A program made the translations under genes and the position numbers. Below are positions 47,101-53,699 of a DNA stretch of 64,000 nt, one piece after another. Origin of the DNA: Chrysoperla carnea. Its lineage: Eukaryota > Arthropoda > Insecta > Neuroptera > Chrysopidae. Below the pieces are notes generated by a model, which did not search any database, was not told where the DNA came from, and saw nothing but the letters and a program-made list of their open reading frames with translations. The stretch spans positions 80,938,520-81,002,519 of the forward strand of contig NC_058339.1 in the NCBI RefSeq assembly GCF_905475395.1, in the 5' to 3' direction. The first letter of the stretch is position 1, and each line of letters begins with the position of its first letter.

Positions 47101-48277
47101 TATTAATTCGTTTCTAATGATTCTTAAAAATGAATCGTTTGAGATAATACTAGGACTAAAAGATAAAGATAGATACCTTCGCTATTTTCGTCTACATTCA
47201 ATGTCTCATCATGCGAATTTTGCACCCGGCCGATAATATGCAAGAGGATAAGCCAAATTAACAATGCTTATGAAATTTTTGAGCTAAGTTTTATGGAATT
47301 TTGGAATAATTGCTTATATGGTTTTATTTGATAAATTCAGAGATTTTTTTCATACATTTTTTGGGATCCACTGTTTTTTGCACATTTACAAAAGCACATC
47401 TTTCTGTGGGCCAGGAGAGAACACATAAATTACAAATACTGTTATTACAAATTTGAATGGCTTGTTGGTGGCACATTTTTTTTATTATCATTTTCATAAA
47501 TAAAATAGTTCATATTTTAAATACAAAGCTTTGCCATTAAGATGTGAAGAAAATTTAATGCTTGGTTGCAATTTTATGAAAATATAATTTTTTAATTTAT
47601 AATGTATTCAATTTCTGTTAGATAACTGTTCGGAGCAGCTCCGGTTACCTAAATATGAGTATGAATACATTTTCCGAATACATTTTTATATCGTCTACCA
47701 ATTAAAGATTAAAAAAAATTGAAAATTTCACTCCTTAAATTTTCTCCAAATCTTTCAGTAACACCCTATATACTTGAACCGAAAACAAAGTTTGTTTATG
47801 AAAATAAATTTTGATTTATAATATTACAGAAATCAAAGTGCCAAACATTATCGACATCGAGCTTCTCCAGATTGTAATACGGTTGCATCCTTTGATTCCT
47901 CAAGTTCAGAATCACGTAACGGTTTAAACCGTTACTATCGACAAGCATGGGAAAATTTACACGAATCAGCTGGTAGTAAAGCTGGCTTAAAAGCAAGTCG
48001 TGCTTCTGGTGCAAATCATTCACCGTTACGACGTAAGGAAACCTTAGATGATCCACATTTCAATCGTGAAAGGCATCGTGAAGGTTCAGCTGAACTGGTT
48101 GTTGCCGATATAGCAACCACGTCAAATCAACAACATGCAGCTTTACGACCATCTGGTGAAAAGAAACGTCACCATCATCATCACCATCATCACGAAACGC
48201 GTGGGGCACATAAGGATTGGGGTGTGCCACGAAATACATCACACCATCGTGAACATAACCACAGTAGGAAATATTGA
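13403..48277 (+). CDS. Selectin-like membrane C-type lectin (sushi-FTP-CLECT-sushi x3-TM), partial at 5' end
   Basis: Nine exons spanning 35 kb encode at least 863 residues of a type I membrane protein. Numbering from the first visible codon: sushi 1 at about 25-72, FTP/F5-8-type carbohydrate-binding-like domain 76-216, C-type lectin domain 225-352, sushi 2 to 4 at about 357-411, 414-471 and 475-531, Ser/Thr/Pro-rich stalk 533-680, transmembrane helix about 685-711 and a cytoplasmic tail 713-863. The order matches the insect CTL-SE group (Drosophila furrowed/CG9095); with only four sushi domains it looks closer to CG9095 than to furrowed, which has about ten. Members are cell-surface proteins thought to act in adhesion or recognition. 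All splice phases agree across exons. Introns are 18.8, 4.5, 3.3, 0.13, 0.9, 0.37, 0.49 and 3.7 kb. The signal peptide exon is missing: the first exon starts in phase 1 and its upstream partner was not found. AATAAA at 48715-48720 is a possible polyadenylation signal. Confidence 0.9.
13705..13882. repeat. MITE-like fragment after exon a of the lectin gene
   Basis: CACCAAGGCTTGCTTGATG at the left and AAATTGCCTTGGTGCTCGG at the right form a short inverted pair related to the AAGGATGTAYGAGCAC family. Confidence 0.4.
14740..15665 (-). pseudogene. hAT-family transposase remnant
   Basis: On the minus strand, about 15148-15062 reads LFPTIPITIASAEKSFSKF followed by NIDKK, the hATC dimerisation motif ('IP-T-ASAERSFS'). 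Downstream an in-frame stop and a frameshift precede GQERLSEFF, the next piece of the same domain. At 15628-15666 lies a GC-rich segment (GCGGGCCCGTGGCCGCGGGC) unlike its AT-rich surroundings, as found in some hAT elements. The boundaries are approximate; the element is dead. Confidence 0.7.
15750..16085 (+). repeat. Interspersed repeat copy 3
   Basis: Matches 1350-1620, including the GACTTGATACCATAACAAAA segment and the TTTCCTCTTTGTTTAACTAG segment, with moderate divergence. Confidence 0.6.
16725..17172. mobile_element. MITE with CATCCATTAATTACGTCAGG ends
   Basis: The left end AAGGGTTCATCCATTAATTA and right end TTATTAATGGACGCCCCCT are inverted over about 35 bp. The interior has purine-rich G runs (GAGAGGGAGGGGGG) on the left and further G-rich stretches on the right. 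No coding sequence. Confidence 0.7.
19083..19419. mobile_element. MITE, AAGGATGTAYGAGCAC family
   Basis: Ends TAAGGATGTATGAGCAC and GCGCTCGTACTACCTTA are inverted. The AAGGATGTAYGAGC motif also occurs at 2551-2570 (+), 31452-31468 (-) and 31729-31745 (-); a weaker TTGCCTTGGTGCTCG is at 13865-13880. Confidence 0.6.
19520..20065 (-). repeat. Unclassified family A, copy 3
   Basis: Reverse orientation: AGCGTGCTCAAGACGTAAAA, CTGTTTACCCGTGAGGGCGC and TTTCAACTATTAACTCAGTC appear in the complementary order. Confidence 0.75.
20548..20785 (+). repeat. Unclassified family A, copy 4 (partial)
   Basis: TTTGCGCCCTCACGCGTAAAC through TTCTATTTCTAACGG and TTAAGTTATCGTGTTCACAG; both ends truncated. Confidence 0.65.
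21273..21334. repeat. Short palindrome
   Basis: AGGTTATAATGTAAGTG and CACTTACATTATAACCT are perfect inverted arms with a short T-rich loop. Confidence 0.65.
21873..22117. mobile_element. MITE with long inverted arms
   Basis: Left GAAACACCCTTTTGTAACTA then GCTGAACTAAAAGGT; right ACCTTTTAGCTCAGCTAATT then ACAAAAGCGTGTTTC. An inner inverted pair AAAGCGTGGGAAGC / CCACGCTTTTTT extends the fold, so the whole 245 bp can form one hairpin. Confidence 0.75.
22536..22718 (+). other. Low-complexity open frame, not a gene
   Basis: A 60-codon run of Ile, Phe and Tyr caused by near-pure A+T sequence. No start context or homology. Confidence 0.6.
22946..23016. repeat. Near-perfect 71-bp palindrome
   Basis: Arms AGCATATATTTGGTGAAACG and CGTTTCACCAAATATATGCT meet at CATAGACTATGG with almost no loop; two to three mismatches in about 35 bp. 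Confidence 0.85.
23951..24236. mobile_element. MITE with TAGGRTTGCCACCTC ends
   Basis: Left TAGGATTGCCACCTCTCC and right GGAGGTGGCAACCCTA are inverted; 286 bp, non-coding. Confidence 0.7.
26540..26580 (-). mobile_element. Helitron 3'-end remnant
   Basis: The minus strand reads GCGTTGCCGGGTTTAGCTAG, a GC-rich segment followed by CTAG at about 26553, as at Helitron 3' ends. How far it extends upstream (towards 26700) is unclear. Confidence 0.45.
26734..26875 (-). mobile_element. Non-autonomous Helitron, 5' truncated
   Basis: The minus strand matches the 3' part of the 7961 and 27949 copies (CTGATATACTCAATGAATTA, then TACTTTTAAGCCCAGTGAAG) and ends GCGGGCGGGTATCAATTTAG. Confidence 0.6.
27640..27700. 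repeat. Perfect 28-bp hairpin, 5-base loop
   Basis: Left arm TATAGAGCTTAATTTATCC with AATAAA and right arm TTTATTGGATAAATTAAGCT with CTATA are exact complements over 28 bp around CATTT. Nothing else marks it as an RNA gene. Confidence 0.9.
27949..28430 (+). mobile_element. Complete-looking non-autonomous Helitron, 482 bp
   Basis: Begins TCCCTATATATTATAAATG after A and ends GAATATCAAGCTAG before T, the expected A|TC...CTAG|T boundaries. Inside are TTTGTTTGTTTGTTTG, TTACGCTTTCACGCAAAAAC and a 3' GCG-rich stretch (GCGGTGG to AAGCGCAGGG) that could form the terminal hairpin. No Rep or helicase coding sequence. Two truncated relatives lie at 7961 and 26734. Confidence 0.7.
29419..29489 (-). tRNA. 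tRNA-like sequence (left copy), probably not functional
   Basis: On the minus strand it folds as acceptor ACTCGAA/TTCGAGT (7 bp), D arm GCCTAATTGGTAGGGC, anticodon arm CTTGACATGAATCCAAG, four-base variable loop and T arm CCGGGTTCGAGTCCTGG. The anticodon would be TGA, but base 33 is A instead of U and the last anticodon-stem pair is A-C. It starts with A. Likely a tRNA-derived repeat rather than a working gene. Confidence 0.4.
29665..29735 (+). tRNA. tRNA-like sequence (right copy), probably not functional
   Basis: Exact inverted copy of 29419-29489 with the same cloverleaf, the same A33 and A-C mismatch. Both copies keep A box (AGCCTAATTGGT) and B box (GGGTTCGAGTCC) promoter sequences, so both could still be transcribed by RNA polymerase III. 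Confidence 0.4.
29886..30070 (-). mobile_element. tRNA-derived SINE
   Basis: The minus strand has an A box TTAGTGGCTGAGCGAA (30063-30046) and B box GGGTTCGTAATC (29995-29984), then a body AGTGGGGCGGTAAAATGATC. The head does not fold as a normal tRNA. It lies 110 bp from the tRNA-like foldback but is a different sequence. Confidence 0.65.
31080..31430. mobile_element. Foldback element, ~120-bp arms
   Basis: Left CAGAAACCTAGCTTCCGAAA and GAGGCCTTATTTGGGAGATA; right TATCTCCCAAATAAGGCCTC and AAGCTAGGTTTATGCAGTG. The arms differ at few positions. Ends resemble ACAACGTGTT / AACACGTTGT. Confidence 0.8.
31442..31748. repeat. AAGGATGTAYGAGCAC-family sequence
   Basis: Two copies of the motif in the same (minus) orientation, near 31452-31468 and 31729-31745, with GGGCACAACGAG between as in the flank of 19083. 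Probably a rearranged or nested MITE. Confidence 0.45.
32464..32676 (+). CDS. Lectin gene exon b: N-terminal half of FTP/F5-8-type domain
   Basis: The exon lies after a T-rich tract and CAG at 32461-32463 and before GTAAGT at 32677; 213 bp, phase 1 to 1. It encodes LNVAAGKAPMQIST, PQKAIDGSTSSFY, CTLTKVERVPWWYVNLLEP and VRLDFGNSCCG, the hallmarks of the fucolectin/tachylectin-4/pentraxin-1 (FTP) galactose-binding fold: the NVAAGK start, a 'AIDG' turn and the PWWYV strand. The canonical fucose-binding His and the RGDxE-like motif of eel fucolectin are not evident, so sugar binding is unproven. It follows an 18.8-kb intron. Confidence 0.92.
32937..33000 (+). repeat. TTAGG x4 at the edge of an interspersed element
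   Basis: Four TTAGG units followed by ATATTGACTGTCCACGAAGG and ACATACTTAGCCC. The related minus-strand sequence at 41340-41428 (GTTAGGTTAGGTCAAAGCGG, then CTGTCCTGGAGTGAGACACA) shows this is a dispersed repeat, not a telomere. Confidence 0.55.
33437..33867. mobile_element. TA-flanked MITE (Tc1/mariner type), 431 bp
   Basis: Terminal inverted repeats CAGTGTGTCGCATTTAAGAT and ATCTTAAATGCGACACACTG are perfect over at least 27 bp and flanked by TA on both sides. Inside a second inverted pair (GGTTAGAGATATCGAAAA / TTTTCGATATCTCTAACC). Non-coding. Confidence 0.85.
34440..34640 (+). mobile_element. Second copy of the 31080 foldback, right arm missing
   Basis: CAGAAACCTAGCTTCCGAAA, AATTTGGGAGATACGGGTAA and CAGTAGATATTAGTAAATTT are colinear with 31110-31300; the inverted right arm is absent. 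Confidence 0.75.
35133..35188. repeat. (AT)n microsatellite
   Basis: About 28 uninterrupted AT units. Confidence 0.95.
35629..35656. repeat. (TAA)n microsatellite
   Basis: About nine TAA units following CAGTG. Confidence 0.9.
37154..37374 (+). CDS. Lectin gene exon c: C-terminal half of FTP/F5-8-type domain
   Basis: The acceptor is TTTTCAG at 37147-37153 and the donor GTAATT at 37375; 221 bp, phase 1 to 0. The peptide PNKPATVIIRVGNNRPDLG, NPICNRFTGYIEEGQP, LPCNPPMPGAFVSVHLE and LSICEAFVYTDQ completes the jelly-roll domain begun in exon b. The 'VRVG-N-NPxC' segment and the final 'L-ICEAxVY' strand are conserved FTP features. Translation without the splice would give a short ORF with a GT-derived VISKLD tail, an intron read-through. 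Confidence 0.92.
37436..38260. other. Lectin intron, loosely periodic non-coding sequence
   Basis: GTATTTTCTGGGTCAAAATT at about 37627 and GTATTTTTTGGTCAACATTA at about 37949 with similar surroundings suggest two diverged repeats some 320 bp apart. No coding potential. Confidence 0.4.
38873..39375. mobile_element. TA-flanked foldback MITE, 503 bp
   Basis: CAGTAAAACATGT and its partner ACATCTTTAACTG are flanked by TA. Arms of about 165 bp include AAAGGAAAATGAAAGAAACC / GGTTTCATTCATTTTCCTTT and GTTAATAAACAATAAATTGT / ACAATTTATTGTTTATTAAC. Confidence 0.8.
39481..40178. mobile_element. TA-flanked MITE, 698 bp
   Basis: CAGGGTGTACCATTTTAATA and TTAAAATGGTTCACCCTG are inverted ends flanked by TA. 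Inner pairs such as TGTCATTATTGCATTTAATC / GATTAAATGCAATAATGACA extend the fold. It sits about 100 bp after the preceding TA MITE, in the intron before the CTLD. Confidence 0.8.
40698..40909 (+). CDS. Lectin gene exon d: N-terminal half of C-type lectin domain
   Basis: The exon starts in phase 0 after TTTTTTAG at 40690-40697 and ends in phase 2 before GTAAAT at 40910; 212 bp. It encodes LPIERCPQFRDQPPGS, YNGKCYIFYNRQQLKFRDA, LAFCRSRGGTLVDESNPAL and ISWELWRRHR. The KCYIFY strand, the 'A--FC-S-GG-LV' helix and the following strand are the standard first half of a CTLD. A short ORF on the opposite strand over this exon is only a shadow. Confidence 0.93.
41039..41232 (+). CDS. Lectin gene exon e: C-terminal half of C-type lectin domain
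   Basis: The exon starts after AATAG at 41034-41038 and ends before GTAAGT at 41233; 194 bp, phase 2 to 1. It encodes QYWMGAVRDPQQRNNWKWL, VSFWNLPGGNEDCARY, KGWLWSDTNCNLNLN and YICQH. WMG (the WIGL equivalent) and the two terminal cysteine positions are intact. At the calcium site, the long-loop EPN or QPD is replaced by LPG and the WND motif by WSD, so classical calcium-dependent mannose or galactose binding is unlikely or altered. The NEDC acidic residues are retained. Confidence 0.93.
41340..41428 (-). repeat. Second copy of the GGTTAGGTTAGG element
   Basis: Lies in the lectin intron after the second CTLD exon; the minus strand reads GGTTAGGTCAAAGCGGCTGT followed by CACACTTAGACCTAAGGATC. 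Confidence 0.55.
41465..42005 (+). repeat. Unclassified family A, copy 5, within lectin gene intron
   Basis: Diverged copy running from a 'GATTGAGTTAATTTTTGAAA' start to AAGCGCTACAAACTTGGAAC, lying in the 909-bp intron between the second CTLD exon and the sushi 2-3 exon. Confidence 0.6.
42142..42498 (+). CDS. Lectin gene exon f: sushi domains 2 and 3
   Basis: The acceptor is TTTCTCAAG at 42133-42141 and the donor GTAAGT at 42499; 357 bp, phase 1 to 1. Two sushi domains share this exon. The first has cysteines in KACGRPEQPP, YQCDEGHLLVG, RTCLDTG and PVCK; the second in QCGYPADIVNG, YNCHDGYEMIG, LICDIDERW and RCE. The first lacks the usual Trp before its last cysteine (GFYNEFPPVC), the second keeps it (RWNGPPPRC). 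A short intron of 373 bp follows. Confidence 0.93.
42872..43051 (+). CDS. Lectin gene exon g: sushi domain 4
   Basis: The acceptor is TTTCTTGCAG at 42862-42871 and the donor GTAACT at 43052; 180 bp, phase 1 to 1. It encodes one sushi domain: VCEPPIPIANGRF, VEYFCSRGYKLVG, VICQANGQFDSPPP and VCK. The Trp usually found before the final cysteine is replaced by Phe (QFDSPPPVC). This is the last sushi before the stalk. Confidence 0.92.
43140..43430 (+). repeat. Interspersed family B, copy 1 (lectin intron)
   Basis: GGTTTCAGCAGGTGTTGAAT, GGTTTAGTCATTCCATAAAC and TGACTGCCAAATTGACTG recur at 46835-47050 and, inverted, at 50500-50645. Confidence 0.7.
43542..44088 (+). CDS. Lectin gene exon h: Ser/Thr/Pro stalk and transmembrane helix
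   Basis: The acceptor is CCAATTTTCAG at 43531-43541 and the donor GTATGT at 44089; 547 bp, phase 1 to 2. The first part is rich in Ser, Thr, Pro and Arg (PSSTSRRPSRPPTSPSSTS and TTTTTTTHP segments), a likely O-glycosylated stalk. It ends with a hydrophobic helix, GAIIALGAFGGFVFLAAL then ITTIVILI, followed by RR as a stop-transfer signal. An open frame on the minus strand across this exon is a shadow of its biased composition. Confidence 0.92.
44258..44760 (-). pseudogene. Mariner element, internally deleted
   Basis: On the minus strand the C-terminal half of a mariner transposase is visible: LLFHQDNAPCHE in one frame (second catalytic Asp), a stop and a frameshift, then FEFLPFPLYSPDLDPSDFFLF (third catalytic Asp), LTGKRFIADEEVITETEAYF, and a broken C-terminus. 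The ends GGGCTGAAAAGTTCGTAGGC and the inverted GTCCACAAACTTACTACCG are terminal inverted repeats; a 5' untranslated part (TTTGACAGCTGTCGTACC) remains. The N-terminal DNA-binding half and first Asp are deleted. It lies in the intron between the transmembrane and tail exons of the lectin gene. Confidence 0.85.
44761..46270. other. Lectin intron, no element recognised
   Basis: AT-rich with short frames lacking family signatures. Confidence 0.5.
46328..46505. other. GC-rich island of unknown origin
   Basis: About 175 bp with G+C above 50% (for example GGGGGGCAGTCAAGGCGGAA, CCCTGCCTTTCCCCGACC) inside sequence of roughly 25-30% G+C. It is open on both strands for about 80 codons, but neither translation is recognisable. 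It could be a fragment of a mobile element or a recent insertion. Confidence 0.5.
46800..47055 (+). repeat. Interspersed family B, copy 2
   Basis: GGTTTCAGCAGGCGTTGAAT, TGGTTTAGTCATTTCATAAA and CTTATGACTGACAAATTGAC are colinear with copy 1. Both copies lie in lectin-gene introns. Confidence 0.7.
47056..47829. other. Lectin intron before the tail exon
   Basis: No element recognised; ends in ATATTACAG. Confidence 0.6.
47830..48277 (+). CDS. Lectin gene exon i: cytoplasmic tail and stop
   Basis: The acceptor is ATATTACAG at 47821-47829; the frame continues in phase 2 to TGA at 48275-48277, giving about 149 residues. The tail carries SSSESRNGLNRYYRQAW then ENLHES, a tyrosine-containing patch that I recall as conserved in this family, then basic serine-rich sequence, an uninterrupted eight-His run (48159-48182) and a C-terminal HHREHNHSRKY. 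No kinase or SH2 domain is present. The exon is 3.7 kb from the transmembrane exon; the intron contains the mariner remnant. Confidence 0.9.
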
Positions 48278-48370
48278 CAACCTCATATGGTTATTACAAT
48301 TAAATTGGAGGAATAGTTTCAAATCGAATAGACCAATCATTTTGATCGAAGAAAAATGGAAGTTTTAAAA

Positions 48371-48621
48371 CTCAGTGGCGTATTTAAGCAGTCTTAGTGC
48401 TTTGCTATGAAAAATTTTATTATCTGGGTCAATTAAGCAACTTTCGCACACAAATACAGCTAAAATCGCATTTGGATTAATATAAATTATAGCTACAAGT
48501 AATTTTTATGTTACAAGGAGTTCGTTTGGTGGCTTGGTCACTAAAAACAAGACGGAACTCTAAAGAATCGGGTTTGCGCTCCCAAAATTAGTTCTAGTAA
48601 TATTTCTTAAATCCGCCACTG
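48371..48621. mobile_element. hAT-type MITE in the 3' untranslated region
   Basis: CAGTGGCGTATTTAAG and CTTAAATCCGCCACTG are inverted ends of a 251-bp element starting 94 bases after the lectin stop codon. CAGTGGCG ends are common in hAT elements. An exact 8-bp target duplication is not evident. Confidence 0.65.
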
Positions 48622-50499
48622 TTTAATCTTGTGAATTCTTTTTTGCGCGTAAAAAAATTAGTTTTGTGTAAATATCTCGTTTTCTTTCGGTTGAAAATCT
48701 GTTTTTAGTTAGTAAATAAATTGTTTGACGAAGGTTCAAGACACTCGTAACAATCATTCCTGGGTGGAGGGTACTAAACTAAGTAAGCGTGTTACTAGGG
48801 TGTTAAGTTGATGATGGATACAAAAACTTTATGAAAAATTCGATATCTAACAAGATTTAAAAGCGACGGCGAGAGAGTTCGGAAAATGTTACAGTGTCTT
48901 CTACACTTTATTTCGGATGTAAAAATAATTTAGGCGCAAAAAATCATCTCAAAAGTATTTGTTGAGAAGAAGTAAGGTCGTAAAATGATTGGTCTATTAA
49001 ATGTTATAAATATATTTAGAGTTTTATTCTAAAATATTATATTATTTTTAAAATTCACTCCCCGGCAAAGAAAATGAGACAATATTAAACGGTTTTTAAG
49101 TCTATCGTGATATTTCAATTTCAATAGTAACGCGCTCAAATCAAGTTTTAGAAAATATATTTTTATCCCATTTTCTATGCCGGTCTGTGTACCTATATAT
49201 TATTTGTACATACAATTATTTATTTTTAATTTTTAAAATACAAATCGTTACTTTCTAAGTTGTTAAAAACTTTAAATAAATATATAGAAAATAAGAAATT
49301 AGGATGAAAGATCAATTAAGTACCTTTGGAACGTTAAATCTTAAAAGTGTAGCCAGTTTTTTGAAATCATAAGTTAGATTCCAACAGAATTAAGTTCTGA
49401 ATTAGCTATATAAGTATTGTTTAAATTTAAACGGGTGAAGTATTAACTTTTGTTACTGCAACCGTTAAGTTTCCCTAAAATAAATCCGTTGTTAAGGTGT
49501 ATTTTCACACTGAATTTGAGCGTCAAATAGAGCTTTTCATTTTAAAATCACGATTCACTTTTGTTTCGTACTAAATGATTTATAATCAATGTGATAAAAT
49601 GAATAACAAATATCTTCTATCTTAGTCTTACTTATTGCTGTCAGTACGAAAAAAATAAACGCTGCACTTGCGCTTATGACATGCTGAAAAGGCCTATTAA
49701 ATCCCGTGCTCAGTTTAGGTCGTGCTGCCATCTGGAAAATCATTTAGCATTTAGCAAGTTAAATCGTAAAAAGCTAAACATAATATTTGTATTTCAGCTT
49801 TTTATTCTCAGGAGTGATTTGACAGTACTGTTATATAGTTTTTTTACTATCGATCTCATGTGCTTTATTATGCATATCTCAAGATATCGACTTTAAATAT
49901 TCATAAACTGTTTTGTCGCTCATTTTTAGAATTTGACGCTGGATATAACTTTATTTTTTTCGACTAGGTAGAACCTTATTTGACACACAAAGGCATCGCC
50001 AAACGTCATCATGAGATTAGATCTTTACTCTTACCACTTTTTATTGATTTAAAAATAATTTTTAAATTTCCCAATAGAATGATTACAATTTCCCAATAGA
50101 ATGAAACAATTACTTCATAACTAATTCAAAATTGATAATTCACTATTTTCAGTCTTTATTTTAACGTAAATCAAGTTACCCAATTATTCTATAAAAGAAT
50201 AAAGACTTGTCTACACGATCTTGATTCAATAATTTATAAATGACATATGAAATTAGGTTTGCATATCAAATTATAACCAAATTGAAAAACGATTTAAATA
50301 ACTGTAGCTGGGAGAACAAGTTTAAACAAATATTCTTTGTAACTTTTGTACGCGCAAATCAATAAAGGCTAATACTTTCAATAGTCACAAATGAAACCAT
50401 ATAATGAAAGTTGTGACTAACTTTGAGTGTCACAAATTTTAATAAAACCTTGAGTAAGTAAAGATTACATAAACAAAGACATTAGACGACAGAGAATTA
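48622..50499. other. 3' flank of the lectin gene
   Basis: Several AATAAA hexamers (48715, 49273, 49482) could end the transcript; which is used cannot be told. The frames at 49555-49743 and 49681-49896 lack signatures. Confidence 0.5.
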
Positions 50500-50645
50500 G
50501 AGCTCCAATATTGGGAAATCACTAATGATGTTAAATAGCCAATATGACAGTCATAAGCAGGCTTAAAAAGATAAATCTTAAAAAAAAAACAGTAGTGATT
50601 TATGGAATAAATAGACCATTCAAAGAGTGAGCTATTTTTGAACCT
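50500..50645 (-). repeat. Interspersed family B, copy 3 (partial)
   Basis: Reverse orientation: TTGGGAAATCACTAATGATG, TGACAGTCATAAGCAGGC and AGACCATTCAAAGAGTGAGC. Confidence 0.6.
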
Positions 50646-50999
50646 TCATGTATTTTTGTGGACAAACAAGATAGGTTCGATAAACCTACCTTTTATGACT
50701 GAATAGTCTAGGGCTCAAAATAAGGTTAATAAAAGTAAAAAAAATTCCTCACAGGTTGTGATACTCAAGCATGACTCAACTTTTAAGTAATATATGAAGG
50801 TTTACATTAAGTATAAGAAAATTCCAGAAACGTAATCATTTGTTAAATAATGTGTAAAGGATATTTTTGATACAAAAAGTGGACTAGTCTCCAAAAATTT
50901 CCCATCCATATTTTATTCGCACCAAAATTGTACTTTATAAAAACAATAACCAGAAAATTGTTTGAGTTGTTATTCTCGTTATTACATTCTCGCATTACA

Positions 51000-51265
51000 A
51001 TTGGTGTAACTAGGGGGAGCTAGGGTAGGCCAGGCCCACCCTAGAAAAATTTATGGTTTAAAAAAAATGTATAAGCTTACAAATTGTATCAATTGCAAGT
51101 ATCGATTTATCAAAACTATGAAAAAATACAAGTAAATAAAAGAAAATATTTTTTACATTTTTTTTGTAAATGAAAATGTAATATTACTTAAAATAAAATC
51201 GATAAAATCGATTTTTTTTAAATTAAACGTGTTTTAACTTTCAACTCTAGCTATACGCCAATGGA
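51000..51265. repeat. Probable MITE
   Basis: TTGGTGTAACTAGGGGGAGC at the left and CTCTAGCTATACGCCAA at the right form a weak inverted pair; interior AT-rich. Confidence 0.4.
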
Positions 51266-52505
51266 GGGAGGTCAATTAACTAAAATGTATACATAATGGC
51301 ACGGAATAAAGAACACACAGCAAAACAATTAGATAATCAAGTTAATATAAATTTTCTGGAGACTAACCTACATGAAATGAAAAGTCATTGTACAGTATAA
51401 AGAATTGTACATTAATTAGAATAAAACAATTTACTTTTTAGATTTAGCATCACCAAATTTTGTACAACTTTCTAAACAAAATATTTATTCATTTTAAATA
51501 AACTACACTCTGCAAAAATAAAAACGCGACACTTGTTCTTTCGTTAAGAATAAACAATTTGCAGCCATGACAACTTAACTTTGTTATACTTATAGTTCTT
51601 TTAGGCTCTACCAGGGCTCATTTTAAGGACAAACAAGTTAACTTTGAAGATGCACCATTCCAACTTACGCTCCAAGCGTTTCAAAAACCTTAAAATTAGG
51701 TATCGAAAATTGAGGTCTTAGAAAAAAAATTTCAAATAAAAAAATAGAAAAAAAACAAGAATAGAAGAAAATTGGCTCCTGTTTGTCCATGAAGACAGAC
51801 ATCCACGTTTGCCTGATAAAGAAACTAAATTCAATTTTTTTATTTTCCTTAAAAAGGAACCGATACGTATTTTTCCGTTGTATAATTTTCTATTCTGTTT
51901 TTTAAATATAAGCTGTTTATTTGTTTCCCGGTCATGTCCATTCCAAAACGAAAGTACATTATTCTTTTGTTTTAGTTTTTTTATGAGAGTGTTTCGTGAA
52001 TATTGTTTGTGATTATATTTTTTTGTAATTTTAATATATAGTAATATATTTTTATGAATGTTATTTGTTTTGTGAACACCTTGGCCTTACTTTTTTTTAA
52101 TATACTTATTTGTGGTTAAAATTCGATTTCCTATTAATATGCTTGTGGTACGAAAAGTAAATTTAAAGAAAGGCTGACATTGTTCACGAATTGTGAAAAG
52201 GATATATATAGCAGATTTTTTTTAAAAACAAATATTCAGAATTCATTACATTTATTTACTTTTAATAGTAAAACCGTGACTCTTTTTATACAGTGCCCCA
52301 GAATAAGTATACTCTCAGCTTTCAGAAATGATAAATTTTACGTGTCTGGAATGAAATCTCATTGATAATGGAGTATTCATTCGATTGAAATTTTGATAAA
52401 AGAGAGTCATAACCGTGTGATTATTGTTAATTTCATTTTCTTATATTTTCGAAAGAAACATTTCTGATGGACAAAACGAATTCCTTAATATGGTTGTTTT
52501 GCCCT
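51266..52505. other. Intergenic, no gene seen
   Basis: AT-rich; short frames without signatures. Confidence 0.5.
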
Positions 52506-52507
52506 TT

Positions 52508-52918
52508 GAGGTACGGAACCACGAAGTATAGATACAAGAAGTCCGAACGGTATATGCTTTCCATGGTATTCATGTACACAACAATAAACCCAGATCATAG
52601 TTCTTTTTTCTGCCACTGGGCTGCGCAATAATTCAGGATGTACCGATGCTATTACTATTATTACACGTAATTACGCACTGCCGAATGCTGAATTTAATTA
52701 AATTAAATATAAAATATTAATTTATTTATGTAAAATTAGTTGTAATAAAAAGAAATGGCAAGGTGTTTCATGTACACAATAATAAACCCAGATCATATTT
52801 CTCTTTTCTGCCACTGGCTGCGCAAGAATTCAAGATATACCTATCTGTCCTCTAAATTGAGATCATTCGTTCAACATTACGTTCAGCCTCCTTGTATCTA
52901 TACTTCATGTACGGAACA
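52508..52918. repeat. Foldback with internal direct repeats
   Basis: Ends GGTACGGAACCACGAAGTAT then AGATACAAG, and CTTGTATCTATACTTCATGT then ACGGAAC, are inverted. Two direct copies of CATGTACACAAcAATAAACC and TTTTCTGCCACTGG lie inside at about 52570-52650 and 52769-52845. Confidence 0.7.
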
Positions 52919-53699
52919 CTTAAAGAAATATTAACTCGAAATTCACAACCTTATATAATATAAGGTTGTTTATAACATAAATTTTCTATCAGCGACGAAT
53001 AACGAATAGCGACCAAATATTACTACAGTAATCTGAAAAAGGCAAAATCAAATCTCTAAATCATTGATAACGTTTGAAAGATATATCGCTATCATTTCTG
53101 AAATTTAGCTATATGTATTCTGTGATACCCTGTATAAACAGGGTTTGTGTAATAGTTTTAAAAATAATAAAAGGAGGAAAATTATTTTTGTATTACCATT
53201 CTTACTTACACTTTTTTCTTTGCATTAAGACTGTAGAATATTCAAACTAATATTAGATTTACACAAAAAAAAAAAAAGAAAGCCTAGACAAAACAAAAAT
53301 TTTAGGATAGTTAGTGCCATTGCACTCGAAGGTTACAATATTATGTTTAAATATTGTCTAGGTGTTTTAACATTAATATTAATTAAAAAAATTTAATTAT
53401 TAAGAACTTATTGTCAAAATTATGTATATGTATTGCAATTTTCTTCAATAAAACCAATAAATCTGTAATTTTCTTTTTATACACTGTTTAACATTGTTAT
53501 TTATTCTATTTTTAGGAAAAATAATAGGAAAACTAGCGATCCATCCGATTAACTCGTTTCCCATAATGCTAGAAATTTTTTAAATAATGTTTGTTATCGG
53601 TCAATTAAGAAAGTACTGTTGGCAGGAATTTCGCAATTGCCTCATCATCCCTTAAATTTTAGAAAATGTGCAGCAAATAACTTTCACCATTACATCAAT
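52919..53699. other. Intergenic, no gene seen
   Basis: AT-rich, with an A run near 53263-53280; nothing recognised. Confidence 0.5.
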
